The notes below the pieces were generated by a model that saw only the letters and a program-made list of their open reading frames with translations, searched no databases and was not told where the DNA came from. Below, in pieces: positions 1 through 11,481 of a DNA stretch of 64,000 nt. Source of the stretch: Pieris napi (taxonomy: Eukaryota > Arthropoda > Insecta > Lepidoptera > Pieridae); NCBI RefSeq assembly GCF_905475465.1, contig NC_062255.1, positions 3,844,001 to 3,908,000 on the forward strand. Reading direction: 5' to 3'. Both the position numbers and the translations under genes were made by a program. Each line of letters begins with the position of its first letter. Positions within the stretch are counted from its first letter, which is position 1.

Positions 1-210
1 AAAATACAAATCAACGACTGCTTAAATTGTAATATAATAAATAATACCTACATTAATCGTATGTAATATTAAAATATGTAGGTACATACTTTATGATTAA
101 GAGGTCTTTTATATATTTAAAGAAATACTTTACGACGATCAATATACGAGCCATTTTGCTCACTCAGGCTTTCTTAGTTTTTAAGCGTGGCGTACCTAAA
201 CGTCTCCTCT

Positions 211-347
211 CCTCACCTGATGTTAAGTGGAAATGCCGCTCATAGACACTCTCAATGTCAGAGGGCTCGCGAGTGCGTTGACGGCCTTTTAAGAATTGGT
301 ACGCTCTTTTCTTGAAGGACCCTAAGTCGAATTGGTTCGGAAATAAA
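211..347 (+). repeat. R3 dispersed repeat copy
   Basis: Runs from a CACCTGATGTTAAGTGG motif through a CTCTCAATGTCAGAGGGCTCG block to a CTTTTAAGAATTGG motif and a tail ending AGTCGAATTGGTTCGG. The same blocks recur in the same order at 5571, 10903, 13333 and 25108 and inverted at 20165, 28496, 43930 and 57835. It has no ORF. Its class (SINE-like or MITE) cannot be decided here. Confidence 0.8.
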
Positions 348-2040
348 AGTATAGCGGGACACAGGCAATCTCAACAGTATTATAAGCATAGCATTAATTT
401 TTTCTTCTGTTGTATGTTAGTGTTTAGTATAGAGTGAAAATAATAACCTCTAATTTAAAGCATCCCGTTAACGCAAGACTACGCAATGAGACTACATATT
501 CATACTTTGTACAAATAATATTCGTATAATATAAATTATTATTGTATTTCATATAAGACCTACCATCTATATTTATTCCATACATACTAGCGGATACAAA
601 TTATATCATTGCATATCAATAAAACCATCTATTAGAGAAATCGAATCCAATTTAACCGTAAATTTTTAGATAGCACGACATCAGTTGCTCAATCGTTACA
701 CGTAAAACTGTAATTATCATTCGCCTTCCGTATACGGTAACAATGAAATCAATCGAAACGTAATCAAAAATAGATCGCGGTCGTAGTTTTATTGCTCACG
801 CAATTTGTCAGCCTTCAATTGCAATGGAGTGCGCGAATTAGTTCGTTTTGACTCGCAAAGAAAGAAAAAAAAAATGTTTATTATGGAACATAAGATACAT
901 GTATCACTTATTCCACGTCATTAAATTTGAATTTGTAGGCATCCCTACTCATCAGCAAAGAAGACAGAGGGTGTAGGCCGAGAGAAAAAGCCGGAGTAAA
1001 AAAATATTGGTTGTTTGTAAAGTAGGTTTACGATCGAGATGTTTACGTGATAACGTCTTATTGGTGATATAAGTTTTTGGGAAGTAAGGAATTAATGAAG
1101 ATAACAATTTTTTCAAATTTTAAATTACATCTATCGTTTTATTCACACTTTTGATGATAAATTTCGGGTGTAAAATGACAAGTTTACTTATTCGACTATG
1201 ATATACATTTTTCTTCATACATTCACGGAATGACTGGCAGTGCTCGAGATGAGACGGGAGATCGGTCCGTCTCTCTCTCGTTATACCTGCGATCGCGCTC
1301 GTGAGGTTTTGGTGTGACACAAGTTTCTGAACATGTCACCCGACTAAAACGATTTTAAAGACGTTATCACGTCAAAAACTCTCGGTACTCTTTCAAAATA
1401 GCAAATCATTCCAGGTACTTGCGCTAAATTTACGTTAAATTGACTTATTTTGAAAAAGCTAAAGAACATGATAATTTAAAAACGGTTCTGGGGTCACGGC
1501 AGTTTGCCCGCCAAGTCCTTTCAGGAGGTCGAAAACGGCCTGCATCGACCATTTAGGACCTCCTGTCCATCCGTAGCAGCATATTTTTACGTGTTACGTA
1601 TACGCATCGAAAATAAAAGAACGACAAACAAAAGAATACCGCTTTTCGTTATTAAAATAAGTTATAAGCCAATAAATGACAGAGGTCAGAGCCCAAGTGG
1701 GGTCGATATCTATGGAGTTATCAGTTGCACAACGTCGTAAGTTAATAGTAATTACTATAGATGTCCATTGTTCTTGTGACGAGGCCTCGAACGGCTGCAC
1801 GATTTTTTGACCAATGCTTATCTATATTGAGTTGGTAATTACACCTTATTACATGTCTAACGCTGAAATATATAAAGGCCACTCAAATATTGTGACCTAA
1901 TACACGTAATACCAATTTCGGCGTGCTTTGTTGACTCAATAATGAGTGAATTAGGCTGGCGTAGAATCTAATGAAGAACCTTAATGACGTCAAATATGAA
2001 GCCTATCTTTATCTTTCTATATCCGTAGGGAACGTAGTCC
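348..2040. other. Unique AT-rich DNA, no gene seen
   Basis: No ORF here has protein-like composition. A more GC-rich patch lies at 1495-1590 and another at 1230-1320. Short open frames cross both, but none resembles a known domain. Nothing else stands out. Confidence 0.5.
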
Positions 2041-2173
2041 AGCCTTGCGATTCTGTAACTCACGTTTGGAACTCGCACAGCGGTTTTTGCAGCGGCGGTC
2101 GCACTCAAATCAGTCGTGAAGCAGTCATTTTACGATTTGGCATTTCTGATAAACAATAAACTACAAGCTCCCT
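2041..2173 (+). mobile_element. M1 MITE, right end missing
   Basis: Begins AGCCTTGCGATTCTGTAAC, continues with the family's GCGGTTTTTGCAGCGGCGG and AAATCAGTCGTGAAGCAGTC blocks, and stops at CTACAAGCTCCCTC. Full copies (33761-33938) continue into an inverted copy of the left end. This copy has lost that terminal inverted repeat. It does not code for protein. Confidence 0.75.
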
Positions 2174-3413
2174 CATTATATTATTTGTTTTGTAATATTA
2201 GAATATAGTCTAACCTCCGGTTTGTTGTAACAACTCCTGTTATGTATAAATTAGTAATATTTGATACAGCATCTCATTAGTCACTTCATTAATGCTAGAT
2301 TACTTATCTTAAATACCTCTATAAACAAACAATTTATTGTAAAACTTCAATTGATTATATCCTATTGCAAATATGATTTATAATTGATACAAAAATCAGT
2401 TTGTTTGTTTAGCATAAACTCAAAAACATCTGGACTCATTTCAAAAGTTTTTCAATAAATAATTGTAACGTAAGGTATATTTAGTTCCAAAAAGTAAAAA
2501 AAAAATACCCAGATAAGCCAGGGCGGGCTGCTAATATGTTATCAAGTACAAAAACACACATAAACAATAAATAGAACCTTAAACTTCACACAAATAGCTT
2601 TCTAAGTAATTAAAAATACATTGTTATTATGAAAACGCACAATTCTGTCAATACAACATTACGATTAACTTTTCTTTTATTGCTTACTTTAAATTTCTTC
2701 TGTGCAAACATTACCTGTCCACAACGTATCCCTAACTTTCGTACTAACTGACGTGAGACTGATCTTAAATTAAATTATGATTCGTGTGCACTTTTTATTT
2801 TTTATTTTTCATGTATCCTTTATTAGTTTGTTTGTCTTTTGTTCCTGATTAGTTTTTTTTTTTTAATATCAATTTTTTTTCTAAGAAAAAAAAATGGGCA
2901 CCGCCAGTTTGTTTCCTTTACACTTAATTATGTTAAATATTTATATTGTGTTACGAAGTGTTAATAAACAAAATTGATTGTTCCATGATTTGTTAGTCAG
3001 ATCAATTTAATGTTATTTCTTTACATCCTACTACTTATAAACCAGTATAAGAGAAATTAGCAAATCTAGACTAAAATTCAAGGCCGGGACCTAGTTAGTA
3101 CCAAATTCTCAAGCCGCTCAAAAATTTCGCACAACTTGTCACCAATGTACTGGTTATGTACTTGCTAATTAAAAGGAAATGACATAATATCCGGTCGTAA
3201 ACGTTTCATATATTTTTATATTGGCTAATATTTTTATAACTACACACTTTCCCATAGTAATACGCCGCACTAAATTATATTACCTTTGTTTATTTAATAA
3301 TTCCTAATTTAGGCTGAAAATGGTAATGAACAAAAAATACTGGTATTATTGTGAAAAAGCGTGGGGCGCTCTGTGCCATATTTTTCGTCTATCGATTTTT
3401 CACTTTTTAGTTT
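2174..3413. other. AT-rich DNA, nothing identified
   Basis: Contains homopolymer A and T runs (near 2495, 2855, 2885) and no plausible ORF. No repeat family with another copy in the window was recognised. Confidence 0.5.
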
Positions 3414-3652
3414 GATGTGCTTTAAAAGCGTGATTTTTAGTTTTTTAAACTATTATTTATTTTTTATTTTTTAGTTAATTTTTTTCATTTTTTTCGGATT
3501 ATTGCATTGTCATCGATCTTTGACAGGTGCGCAAAGTTTGAATTAAATCTGTCCGTTAAAAGTGGGTCAAAATTGAGTCCGAAGGAGTCGGTTACATTCA
3601 TACATACAAACATACATACAGGTGAAGCTAATATAAAGCGTGTAAAAATGGT
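3414..3652 (+). repeat. Dispersed repeat D, plus copy
   Basis: Spans GATGTGCTTTAAAAGCGTG, a T-rich block, the CATCGATCTTTGACAGGTGCG segment, a GTCCGAAGGAGTCGG segment, CATACATACA microsatellite and AGGTGAAGCTAATATAAAGCG. The inverted copy is at 41898-42111. An 80-codon frame crosses it, but its composition follows the repeat and it is not treated as a gene. The class is unknown. Confidence 0.7.
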
Positions 3653-3852
3653 TTGCCAACGGGCATTTAAATCTCACTACAAGGAGCACACAAAAACGAA
3701 ACTAATTGAACACCCTTTTACAGGTAAACACAGCATACTTGTTACTTAATAACTATTACTTACTAACAAACTATAAATATGTGATCTAAAAAGAGATATA
3801 GATGATAAGTTTTTGCGCTCTGTATTTTTAATTACTTATGTAACTTATTAAC

Positions 3853-4117
3853 ATTAGTGGCGCTACAACATTCTTAGGTCTGGGCCTCAGAGGTCTGTAT
3901 CTGTTCCGTGATCATTTCTAACAAGCCAACCTCAACCTTCTGTGCCTGACATACGCTGTCGACTTTTTGGGTCTAAGGCAAGCCGGTTAACTGACGAAGT
4001 TTCGTATGTTATATGCGCACATAGACAGAAAGTCCATTGGTCCACAGCCGGAGGTTAAACCTAGACCTCATGGATGAAAGTCACACGCTGAAACCACTAG
4101 ACCAACACTGCTCTCTC
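3853..4117 (-). repeat. S2 tRNA-derived SINE
   Basis: Minus-strand copy. The right end holds the tRNA-like head (CCACTAGACCAACACTGCTC, complement of the A-box region). The left end holds the tail AGTGGCGCTACAAC. The body has the conserved CGCTGTCGACTTTTTGGGTC segment. RNA polymerase III A and B boxes are recognisable but diverged. Confidence 0.85.
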
Positions 4118-4179
4118 ACTACTATAATGTTTTAATATTTTTTTTAGTTGTTCAGTTCTTTTGCCGCACAATGGATATG

Positions 4180-4495
4180 TCACCGTAAAATTTAAAAAAC
4201 CGTTAGATTGTAATCTATCTCGCGAGATTGTAAACTGTCGAAAGATTGTGAACCTCAACGAACTGCTTACAAATTAACGTATTATTATTCGGTAGTTATA
4301 TGAAATTGTTGGGAAGTAAAATTAATCTGTAATTGACCAAAGAAGTTTGAATGATAACTAAGTTAGTGTAGTACAATCTACCGAATAATAATACGTTAAA
4401 TTGTAAGCAGTACGCTGAGGTTCACAATCTTTCGACAGTTTATAATATCGCGAGATAGATTACAATCTAACGGTGTTTACAATTTTACGTTAACA
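4180..4495. mobile_element. M2 foldback MITE
   Basis: Two inverted arms of about 113 bp (4183-4295 and 4379-4493) flank a short unique loop. The arms share ACCGTTAGATTGTAATCTAT, CTCGCGAGATTGTAAACTG and AACGTATTATTATTCGGTAG. The arms have drifted: GATTGTAAACTGTCG faces a copy reading ATAATATCGCGAG. There is no ORF. A single-arm relative lies at 40353-40492. Confidence 0.85.
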
Positions 4496-5220
4496 GATAT
4501 ACGCACTGTTTTCATTGCGTGTCTGATGACTAACAAAATGCAATATAATTTTGCCGGATACAAAGCAATATCTCCAGATAGATCACACTTCCTTATGCCG
4601 TAACATACAAATATAAAGTATGCGTACCGTAAGATAAGGGATAAAAACTGTTTGCTGCTAGAAAAAAACAGTTTTTACAAATTTTCGGATTGGATTATTA
4701 TACATTATCTATTCAAATAATTTTGAATTTATTATTTTAAATTGTCTCTTTATAAAGACATCATTTAACATTATTTAAGATTAAAACTAATAATTGAAAC
4801 TTATACTAAAATGGATATTTTACATAAGAATCCAATAACACAACTTACAGTCTCTTTTAACGGGAAGAAATTCTTGTGTAGTATTTGAAACTTGGAATTT
4901 AAAATTCACTTTGTTGGTACAATTTTAGCAGTAAACAAAAGGTAACAATTTAATTTTCACCGCCATAACGACGCAATTTGATTACATATTTAATAAAAAA
5001 CAAATTATAACGCAATATCGCATAACGAAAAAATAATAACATATCTTCAGTACAAATTGGTCGAAATTCATCGTAAGCAACCTCGTGCTCGATTAAATTA
5101 TTTGCTGACCTTACAAATGACAGTAACTCGTGTTATTAGTTGACATGTCAAAGAGATAAAAGACGCAACCGCAATGTCTATATAAAGCTAGTTTGGTTTA
5201 AATTAATACTTTTTTGTTCC
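4496..5220. other. AT-rich DNA, nothing identified
   Basis: No convincing ORF, repeat or RNA gene was seen. The stretch is dominated by AT-rich, low-complexity sequence. Confidence 0.5.
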
Positions 5221-5229
5221 CTTTGGAGT

Positions 5230-5408
5230 AGACTCTTGGGCCGTGGGGTTCAAGTGCACAAGCGCTAATTAAAGATTTAAGTTGGCGCATAGTAGACCCC
5301 AGAGCTGTTTCTTTCGCTCAACAAATAAGTATCGCAATACAGCGAGGAAATGCTGCTAGCCTTAAAAGTATACTGCCACAGGGACCAAACATTTTAAATA
5401 TATTTTAG
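5230..5408 (+). pseudogene. T1 transposable-element ORF C-terminus
   Basis: An open frame of about 59 codons ends with TAG at 5406-5408. It reads a DLSWRIVDPRAVSFAQQ segment, then ISIAIQRGNAASLKSILPQG, then NILNIF. The upstream frame is closed by a stop, so this is a 5'-truncated tail. Three more copies (minus 10340-10565, minus 27848-28020, plus 30355-30560) carry the same DPRA...QGP pattern with frameshifts or stops. The parent is probably a LINE-type polyprotein, but I cannot fix the clade. The AT-rich 3' region continues to about 5460. Confidence 0.6.
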
Positions 5409-5570
5409 TATTCTATTTGCCCATTTTTAATTATTATTACGATGTTAAGAATATAGTAAATACTTTATTTGTATGTTATTAAATGCTATTAAGAAAAAAA
5501 TTACAGAAGAATTAGTCACATTGCATTTCACTATCGCTATATAAATTATTCAGTTAACATACGTAATAAC

Positions 5571-5680
5571 AACGGGCAGGAGGCTCATCTAATGTTAAAA
5601 GTCAACCGCCCATAGACACTCTCAATGCCAGAGGGCTCACGGGTGCGTTGCCGGTCTTTTAAGAATTGAAACTCTCTGTC
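5571..5680 (+). repeat. R3 dispersed repeat copy
   Basis: Shows GGGCAGGAGGCTCATCTAATG, the CACTCTCAATGCCAGAGGG block and CTTTTAAGAATTG. It is truncated at its right end compared with the copy at 10903. Confidence 0.8.
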
Positions 5681-6240
5681 CCACGATAGCAAAAGTATTT
5701 CTTAGTAGTAAGTAACTAATTTAAAATATCATTACAAATTATTAGTTTTTCATATTAAAAATTATTAATAATTTCATCGACTTGTGGGTGGCAACAGCGA
5801 TACCGGAAGAGATATTAAATAAATTTCATACGTTATAATTATGTAAATATATTGATAACGATATATTTGACACAACTTTCAATTCGTGTACGTACCGTGC
5901 GAATTTTAATATGTAATTTGTTACTGTATGTCAAATAAGGCTATTTGGTAAGAGAACCGTTGTCACTGCAGCGTTACGTCGTTAATCAACATTTCATACG
6001 ACATTAATAATCTAGATTAAAGTAAAATTAAAAGCTTATCGTCGCTGTAGAATGTTAACCTCGTACGACCACAGAACCAACATTACAGGAAACAAAAATG
6101 TTTCATTTCGTCAATGTTCGTTCAAATATTATGTGTTTTTGACCATAGTTTTAGATGGTAAAAATCACGAATTTATTAATAACATAAATAAGTCCTTATT
6201 TCATGATTATACCAGTTAAATGACATAAGAGTCTAAGAAT
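5681..6240. other. AT-rich DNA, nothing identified
   Basis: No ORF, inverted structure or recognised repeat was found in this stretch. Confidence 0.5.
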
Positions 6241-6310
6241 AAAAAAAAAGGGTGCGTGTACTTATGTACGCGCGTAAGAAGTTATACTTCTTTGGCATTA
6301 TTAAAAATAG
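6241..6310 (+). repeat. Dispersed repeat F, end fragment
   Basis: Carries an A run, GGGTGCGTGTACTTATGTACG, then GTAAGAAGTTATACTTCTTT. The exact complement recurs at 44495-44545, so this is the terminal piece of an element present twice in the window. The AGAAGTTATACTTCT core is a near-palindrome. Confidence 0.65.
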
Positions 6311-6594
6311 TTTTTGATTGCATGCAAATAATTAATTACAATTAAATAATCAAAGACTGGAAAAGGAGTCATTATAGTCAATAAAGTTTAGTTTACATTT
6401 GAAAAATTAAATAAATATTTATTATTATTCTCTTACATTAAGTGTAACATAAATTCTATTATTATTCGAATGTTGTTTTTAAATTATGTCCAAAGCCGTA
6501 GCATCTTTCGTGGGCAACTTCATTCTGTTAATCTTGTGTCACGGTGGGCGCCCATCGTAAAATGTCACTCTTATGCTTTCGTCTATCTATTTTT
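6311..6594. other. AT-rich spacer
   Basis: Nothing identified except a GC-richer patch at 6530-6560 with no open frame of note. Confidence 0.4.
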
Positions 6595-6765
6595 TTTTGT
6601 GAAAAAAAATCCAGGGTAAGTGTAGTGTTGGTAAAAAATCATGGCTTCCTAACGTTAGGGATATTGTGATTGCAGAAGAGTTGTTGCATCTGGCACAGGA
6701 CAAGACATGCTTCATGGGACGGCCAACCTCCAGTAATGGAGAGGCACCAAAAGAAGAAGAACTTT
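6595..6765 (+). pseudogene. LINE reverse-transcriptase C-terminal tail, degraded
   Basis: The tail reads in broken frames as an alpha-helical segment like AEELLHLAQDKT followed by RPTSSNGEAP and an AAGAAGAAG-type 3' end. It matches in order the minus-strand fragment at 39984-40140 and resembles the tail of the better copy at 7981-8216. It is 5'-truncated, as is usual for LINE insertions. Confidence 0.6.
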
Positions 6766-7899
6766 GTGAATGAATTATTACAACTGCCCCTTTTACGCAC
6801 AAATCCTAAACGTAAATGTATGAATGTAATTCGTGCCCCAATCGTATAATTGAAATTATCGGCACATATGGACAGGCTGATAATGTTAATAATAACGATA
6901 CCTACATTAATATTTCGCCATGATCATAGAACAATGTCCGATTTGAAAAAATCCAATATCCGCTTTTTATCATATTTGGATACTACATTGACTAAATATT
7001 ACGAGTTCATTTAAAAGATGTGTTTTAAATTTCAAATTAATCAGTCGATAGTGACGGTTTTGATAGATGCTCATAAAAGCATCTGATTTTTCTAGAAAAC
7101 TGTGTAATTTAATGTTATTATTTTTATTTTGTTTTAAAACAAACCCTTTGTTTTCTTGTATGCCAATTTTCATAATTACAGAATATTAATTAAAAAAGTT
7201 ATGACAAAAAACTATCATGATTATATTATTTTGAAATGGCTGCCCTGTAAAGTTTACTATTTGTCAGATCCGTCACTATTGACGATTTATCGTACCAAGC
7301 AATTGTAAGTTATAAAAAACTACATATATAGAGAGAAGTATATTGAATTGGGTACAAAAACTCAATACTGAATAATGGATAACTATCGCTACGTCGTCTT
7401 CATTACGGCAACATTTGGGCCTAAGTCTTAATATCAAATCTATCAACTAGATGTCGCCTCTCGCTGACAACAATTGCTGAAACGCATTCAATTTACGTCA
7501 ATCCGTTAATAAAGCTTATTTATAAGTGAATTACTCTCTTCGTTATCTTGATTATGCAGTAGCGAACAGAAGCAAAGTAAAAGTAATGTTAAATGTTATA
7601 AATAATTAACGGTCTCGCGACTGGAGCAAGGTTCTTACTTGACATTTCAAATTTTGACAGTTTTCACTTGTTCCAGTTTTAATAGGCAATTATATCGTTG
7701 TCTGACAGTGCGTATAGCATTTATCACTTTATAACGATGTGTAAGAGTTGATAATTGAAAATTTATTTCTTTAATACTTCAGCAATATAAATGGAATAGC
7801 TTTTTATCAAATTGACTGATTTACGAAATTATGAAGTATCTGTTATGAATTATGTTATTCTTGTTATTTTTATCATTAACTGTAATGAATTTATATAAA
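6766..7899. other. AT-rich DNA, nothing identified
   Basis: No convincing ORF. Possible weak motifs only. Confidence 0.5.
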
Positions 7900-7919
7900 T
7901 GTATGAATTAATATATAAA

Positions 7920-7980
7920 ATGAAAGAAAAAAAAGAAGAAGATAAGAAAAAGAAGAAAAAAGAAAAAGAAGAAGATAAGT
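7920..7980 (+). repeat. Purine-rich GAA-type simple repeat
   Basis: Sixty bases of A and G arranged as GAAGAAGATAAG and AAAAAGAAG units directly abut the LINE fragment on its 5' side. The LINE fragment ends in similar AAGAAGAAG units, so this may be the tail of a previous insertion of the same family. Confidence 0.7.
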
Positions 7981-8216
7981 TACTTGGGACATGTGTTTCG
8001 ACACGAACGGTACCGACTTCTTCAAGTAATCATGATGGGCAAGGTCGAGGGGAAAAGACGCGCTGGCAGAAGGAGGAAGTCGTGGCTCCGCAATATTAGA
8101 GAATGGACGGGAGTGGCTAGCGTAGAACAGCTAATGCTCTTGGCGAAAAATAAGAAGGAGGTTGACGAGCTGACCGCCAACCTCCAGTAGTGGAGAGGCA
8201 CTTTAAGAAGAAGAAG
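7981..8216 (+). pseudogene. Non-LTR retrotransposon, C-terminus of reverse transcriptase ORF
   Basis: An open frame from about 7984 to the TAG at 8188-8190 reads LGHVFRHERYRLLQVIMMGK, then GKRRAGRRRKSWLRNIREWT, then a helical tail ending ELTANLQ. The GRRRKSWLRNIREWTG pattern is characteristic of the extreme C-terminus of many insect endonuclease/reverse-transcriptase LINE proteins. Only about 68 residues remain. The fingers, palm and FADD catalytic region are absent, so it is a dead 5'-truncated copy. A short AAGAAGAAG tail follows the stop. Confidence 0.8.
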
Positions 8217-9548
8217 TAATGAATTTTAATATTTTGTTAATATTCAAAGATTATATGTAACAGATTTTGAATTAATAATCAATTTCACTATCTTCAACTG
8301 TTTGGACTTGTAGCTTGTCGGTTTAATTAATAGTTATTATTAAATTTTAATCGTAAAAATGTTTCGTAAAAAAAAATTATGTAATGGTATCATTACTTTA
8401 AAATTAATACTAACTAGCATAATTATGACAAAAGCTTTGGGTTTAATAAGTTAAGAGAGAAATTGGCTTCTAAATTAAAATTGTTAGTGTTTAAAGTATT
8501 TGTAATAATACAATTATTGTTACATAGCATTACGCATACTAGAATTGTCAAAACAAATTTTCGCAATTATTATCGGGTTTTTTGAAATACTGTCACTTTA
8601 GCCTTAATTGTTCGCAAGTTTTACAACAATATAATTATGTATTTAAAACCGAATTGATAATAATTTCCGTCGTAATTTCCCTGCACCTGTAATCAATTTG
8701 TCAATATGATTGTAACAACGTGTAAGGTTGCATTCCAATTAACTTTTATTATTCATTAGTAAAAAAGCCTTAATTAGTTCAACTGTTTTACCGTCTTGAG
8801 TTCGAACCTGGTGGGGCTGGAAATGTTAGCTTCAAAATAGGTCTGGCCGTTATGATGGCTTAGGCATCTTCTTCTAAGCTAGACCCTATAGATATCGCAG
8901 TTCATTTCTTAAAACATAACATAAAATAGATTGCTAAGCGCTTGTTTTGTAACAATTGAATAGCGATAGTGATGCCAATATTAAATTGTTGTACCAGGCT
9001 AGTGATATCACCGCCTGGTTATTGATAGTCCAAAAAATACATCTACGTTCCACGCTGTTACTTTTAGCGATAGCGAACTCAACAATAATATTAAGCTTTC
9101 GTACCACACGATCGATTGATATCGAAACTCTTATAATAAAGTTTTTGTACCCAATTTCGAGGTAGTGATCACTCAATAGTGATAGTGATAGTGCACCCTA
9201 GATAGCGATGTGATTGAAAGTTGCAATGTACCGGCCCAGAGATTTTGCTACCTTGACCGGATGGAAAATTTCAGAAGTTAATTATAACAAGACAACCCGG
9301 CTTTATTCTGAATTTCATAAAATAATTAATGTTATTATTTTAATAAAGTTTACGTGACGTGACAATATTTCACTGTAGACTGACCTTACTAATTGAAATA
9401 TTTCAATGGCAGAGTTTATTTTTAAATAACAAAATGCATTCCTTTTGTGTATAACGTGATTTAAAGTGAGCCTTAAGTTGGTATTATATATCGGCTGTGT
9501 TTTATACTGTTTAGAAAATATATTTCAGTCAAACCTTATAGTTCCATG
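8217..9548. other. AT-rich DNA with a GATAGTGAT-rich patch
   Basis: Mostly unique AT-rich sequence. Positions 8960-9205 hold repeated AGCGATAGTGAT, AGCGATAGCGA and AGTGATAGTGATAGTG units and a small CCAGGC...GCCTGG inverted repeat around 8996-9020. Two overlapping open frames cross this patch on opposite strands because of its low-complexity composition. They are not considered genes. Confidence 0.5.
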
Positions 9549-9550
9549 TA

Positions 9551-10128
9551 CTGGGTGGCGCAAAAGTAAAGACATTATTTGGTTCAGCTATAAAAAAAAT
9601 TCTAAATTAGAAAACTAGATTTAGGTTTTTTTAAATGTATATTTGTGCCATTAAATTTCGTACCATTAGGTTTTAAAGATGATGTCTTTTAAATGGTGAC
9701 CTCCAGAGTTGATGCACATTTGAGCCCTATTTTTGACATTTTGCATAACTTGCCGTAATTCTTCCAGCGATATGTTCCTTATTTCTTGATGAATGTTTTC
9801 TTTTAGAGCTGCGAGAGTCTGTGGCTTGTTCACATACAACCGAGATTTCAAAAGACCCCAAAGAAAGAAGTCTGGACTCGACAGATCGGGTGATCTTGCA
9901 GGAAATCGTCGACGAAATTCACGTTGTGTTTTTATCACTGATGAATTATTCCGTAAGAACATTGACATGATTATTCCACGTGCTTGGAGAGTAAAACGGT
10001 CCATGTTTATTTTCAGTGTATTTTACATTAATTGTTCACTACACAATTTTCAACAACAGAATGAAAACTATCGTCATATAAAAAAATGAACAAATTTTCT
10101 TTAGTGCCAGTATTTTTGCGCCACCCAG
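9551..10128 (-). mobile_element. Mariner-type element, internally deleted
   Basis: The terminal inverted repeat CTGGGTGGCGCAAAA is perfect at both ends, and each end is flanked by a TA dinucleotide (9549-9550 and 10129-10130), the Tc1/mariner target duplication. At 578 bp it is under half the usual 1.3 kb. It keeps one open reading frame on the minus strand (9666-10004). It cannot encode an active transposase but has intact ends, so it could in principle have been mobilised by a full-length relative. Confidence 0.9.
9666..10004 (-). pseudogene. Mariner transposase remnant: N-terminal helix joined to C-terminal DDE end
   Basis: Of the 112 residues, about 1-35 match the start of insect mariner-like transposases (a TQREFRRRF motif of the DNA-binding helix). 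From about residue 36 it jumps to the C-terminal catalytic half: ARSPDLSSPDFFLWG, then KSRLYVNKPQTLAALKENIH. The linker, the second DNA-binding helix and the first two catalytic aspartates are missing. The last acidic position is within SSPDFF. The frame is still open across the deletion junction, which lies near the shared RFP/PAR region. It is a typical internal-deletion derivative. Confidence 0.85.
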
Positions 10129-10339
10129 TACAAAGAGTGATTTATTCATACACTAATTGTTTTAATAACTATTGTCCTCCATCAGAGCAGGTTTAAAAAA
10201 AACTGTGTTACAGTAGGAAGGCCTAAAGGCGTATTTATTTTAAACTTTAAATTAATTATTAATATAACAATGTTTATCTTACAAGGAAACCTATTATATT
10301 TAGGTACTTTTAAATTAACCTACATAGTAATAATAATTA
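10129..10339. other. AT-rich spacer
   Basis: Nothing identified. Confidence 0.4.
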
Positions 10340-10565
10340 TAATTAAGAATTAAAACAAAATTTAAACAAATGTGAAAAGTTTGGTCGGCAGTGTACCTTT
10401 AACGCTGGCAGCATTTCGTCGCTGTATTGCGATACTTATTCCTTAAGCGAAGAAAGCACTAGCTCTGGGGTCACCGGTACTATCTACCAGGCGCCAACTA
10501 AAATCTTTAAGTATCGCCTGTGCACTTGGACCCCAAGAGTCTACTCCAAAGGGAAGACTCTTGCA
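10340..10565 (-). pseudogene. T1 transposable-element tail, minus copy
   Basis: The complement reads the T1 pattern of DPRA, a QISIAIQ-like stretch and NAAS, and contains the nucleotide block ACGCTGGCAGCATTTCGTCG on the plus strand. CTCTGGGGTCACCGG is shared with the copies at 27848 and 30355. Stops and small indels break the frame. Confidence 0.6.
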
Positions 10566-10902
10566 TTTGAGCCGTTTATTATACTTTATTTAATATCTAC
10601 TTAAATTAAAATATAGGTACAACGCTTAGCTGAATGTATAGCCAGCGGGCAAAACCAGGTGCAGCAATTAGTAACTTAAACAATTTAGCTACGATAACAT
10701 CTCCCGATTTTATACCCTTGAATAATATTGGCCTTATTTTCATAATAACAGTCTAAGAACTGTTATTACACGATTGTTCTGAATATCCGTAAAAGCTTAG
10801 TAGTGACCTCAATACAAATTCACCTTGTAAAGCGCAAATTAAAAATGCTTCTTTATATTATACAATACATATTAAGACCTAGTAACGAAGTTTTTTTTAT
10901 TT
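10566..10902. other. AT-rich spacer
   Basis: No feature recognised. Confidence 0.4.
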
Positions 10903-11085
10903 TACAGGAGGCAAACGGGCAGGAGGCTCATCTGATGTTAAGTGATACGGCCGCCCATGGTCACTCACACTGCCAGAAATCATGCAAGCGCGCTGCCGGC
11001 CTTTTAAGAATTGGTAAGCTCTTTTCTCAAAGGACCCTAAGTCGAATTGGTTCGTAAATACTTCAGTGGCAAATACTGCTTTAAA
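10903..11085 (+). repeat. R3 dispersed repeat, near full length
   Basis: The order is ACAGGAGGCAAACGGGCAGG, CTCATCTGATGTTAAGTGAT, GCCGCCCATGG, CTGCCGGCCTTTTAAGAATT, CTCTTTTCTCAAAGGACCC and a tail running AGTCGAATTGGTTCG to ACTTCAGTGG. This is one of the most complete R3 copies and was used as the reference for the others. Two short open frames here are by-products of the repeat. Confidence 0.85.
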
Positions 11086-11432
11086 TAACGCTCAGTTGTG
11101 GAACGCCGGACGTCGAGGTGATACGGATGGTATTTTGTATTCTGCCTTGACGTCCGATGATGAAGCCATACCTGATGATATTACTTGTACCAATGCTCTT
11201 CGCTATAAAATCGGTCCCACTTTAGGAGAAGATTCAGACCGAGACCCTCTAAATATATCAAATTCAATACGTTTTCGACATACAATTTTGCTTAGCGCTT
11301 AGAATCTTACCAATCTTCTCTCCTTAATAGAATAGAAAAAGGGAAAGCCATATTTGTTTATTTTTTATGTTTTTTTATTTTTTCTCTCAAACATAAAATG
11401 AGGATACTTATGAAAATATGTTATAGAAAGGA
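11086..11432. other. Possible older repeat tail, class unknown
   Basis: Positions 11085-11110 contain AAATAACGCTCAGTTGTGGAA, the complement of the CACAACTGAGCGTTATTT block at 57783-57804, so a shared repeat continues here. A frame open to 11302 follows but resembles nothing recognised. Confidence 0.4.
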
Positions 11433-11481
11433 TATCTCAGGAGGTATGAGAGTCGCACGCTGACTAGGCCAACACTGCTCT
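11433..11481 (-). repeat. S2 SINE head fragment
   Basis: Holds GGTATGAGAGTCGCACGCTG and ACTAGGCCAACACTGCTCT, the complement of the S2 tRNA-like head. The body is missing. Confidence 0.7.

Noticed and set aside
8934..9176. Paired open frames on both strands at the same place
   Set aside because: They arise from repeated GATAGTGAT-type units that are stop-free on both strands.
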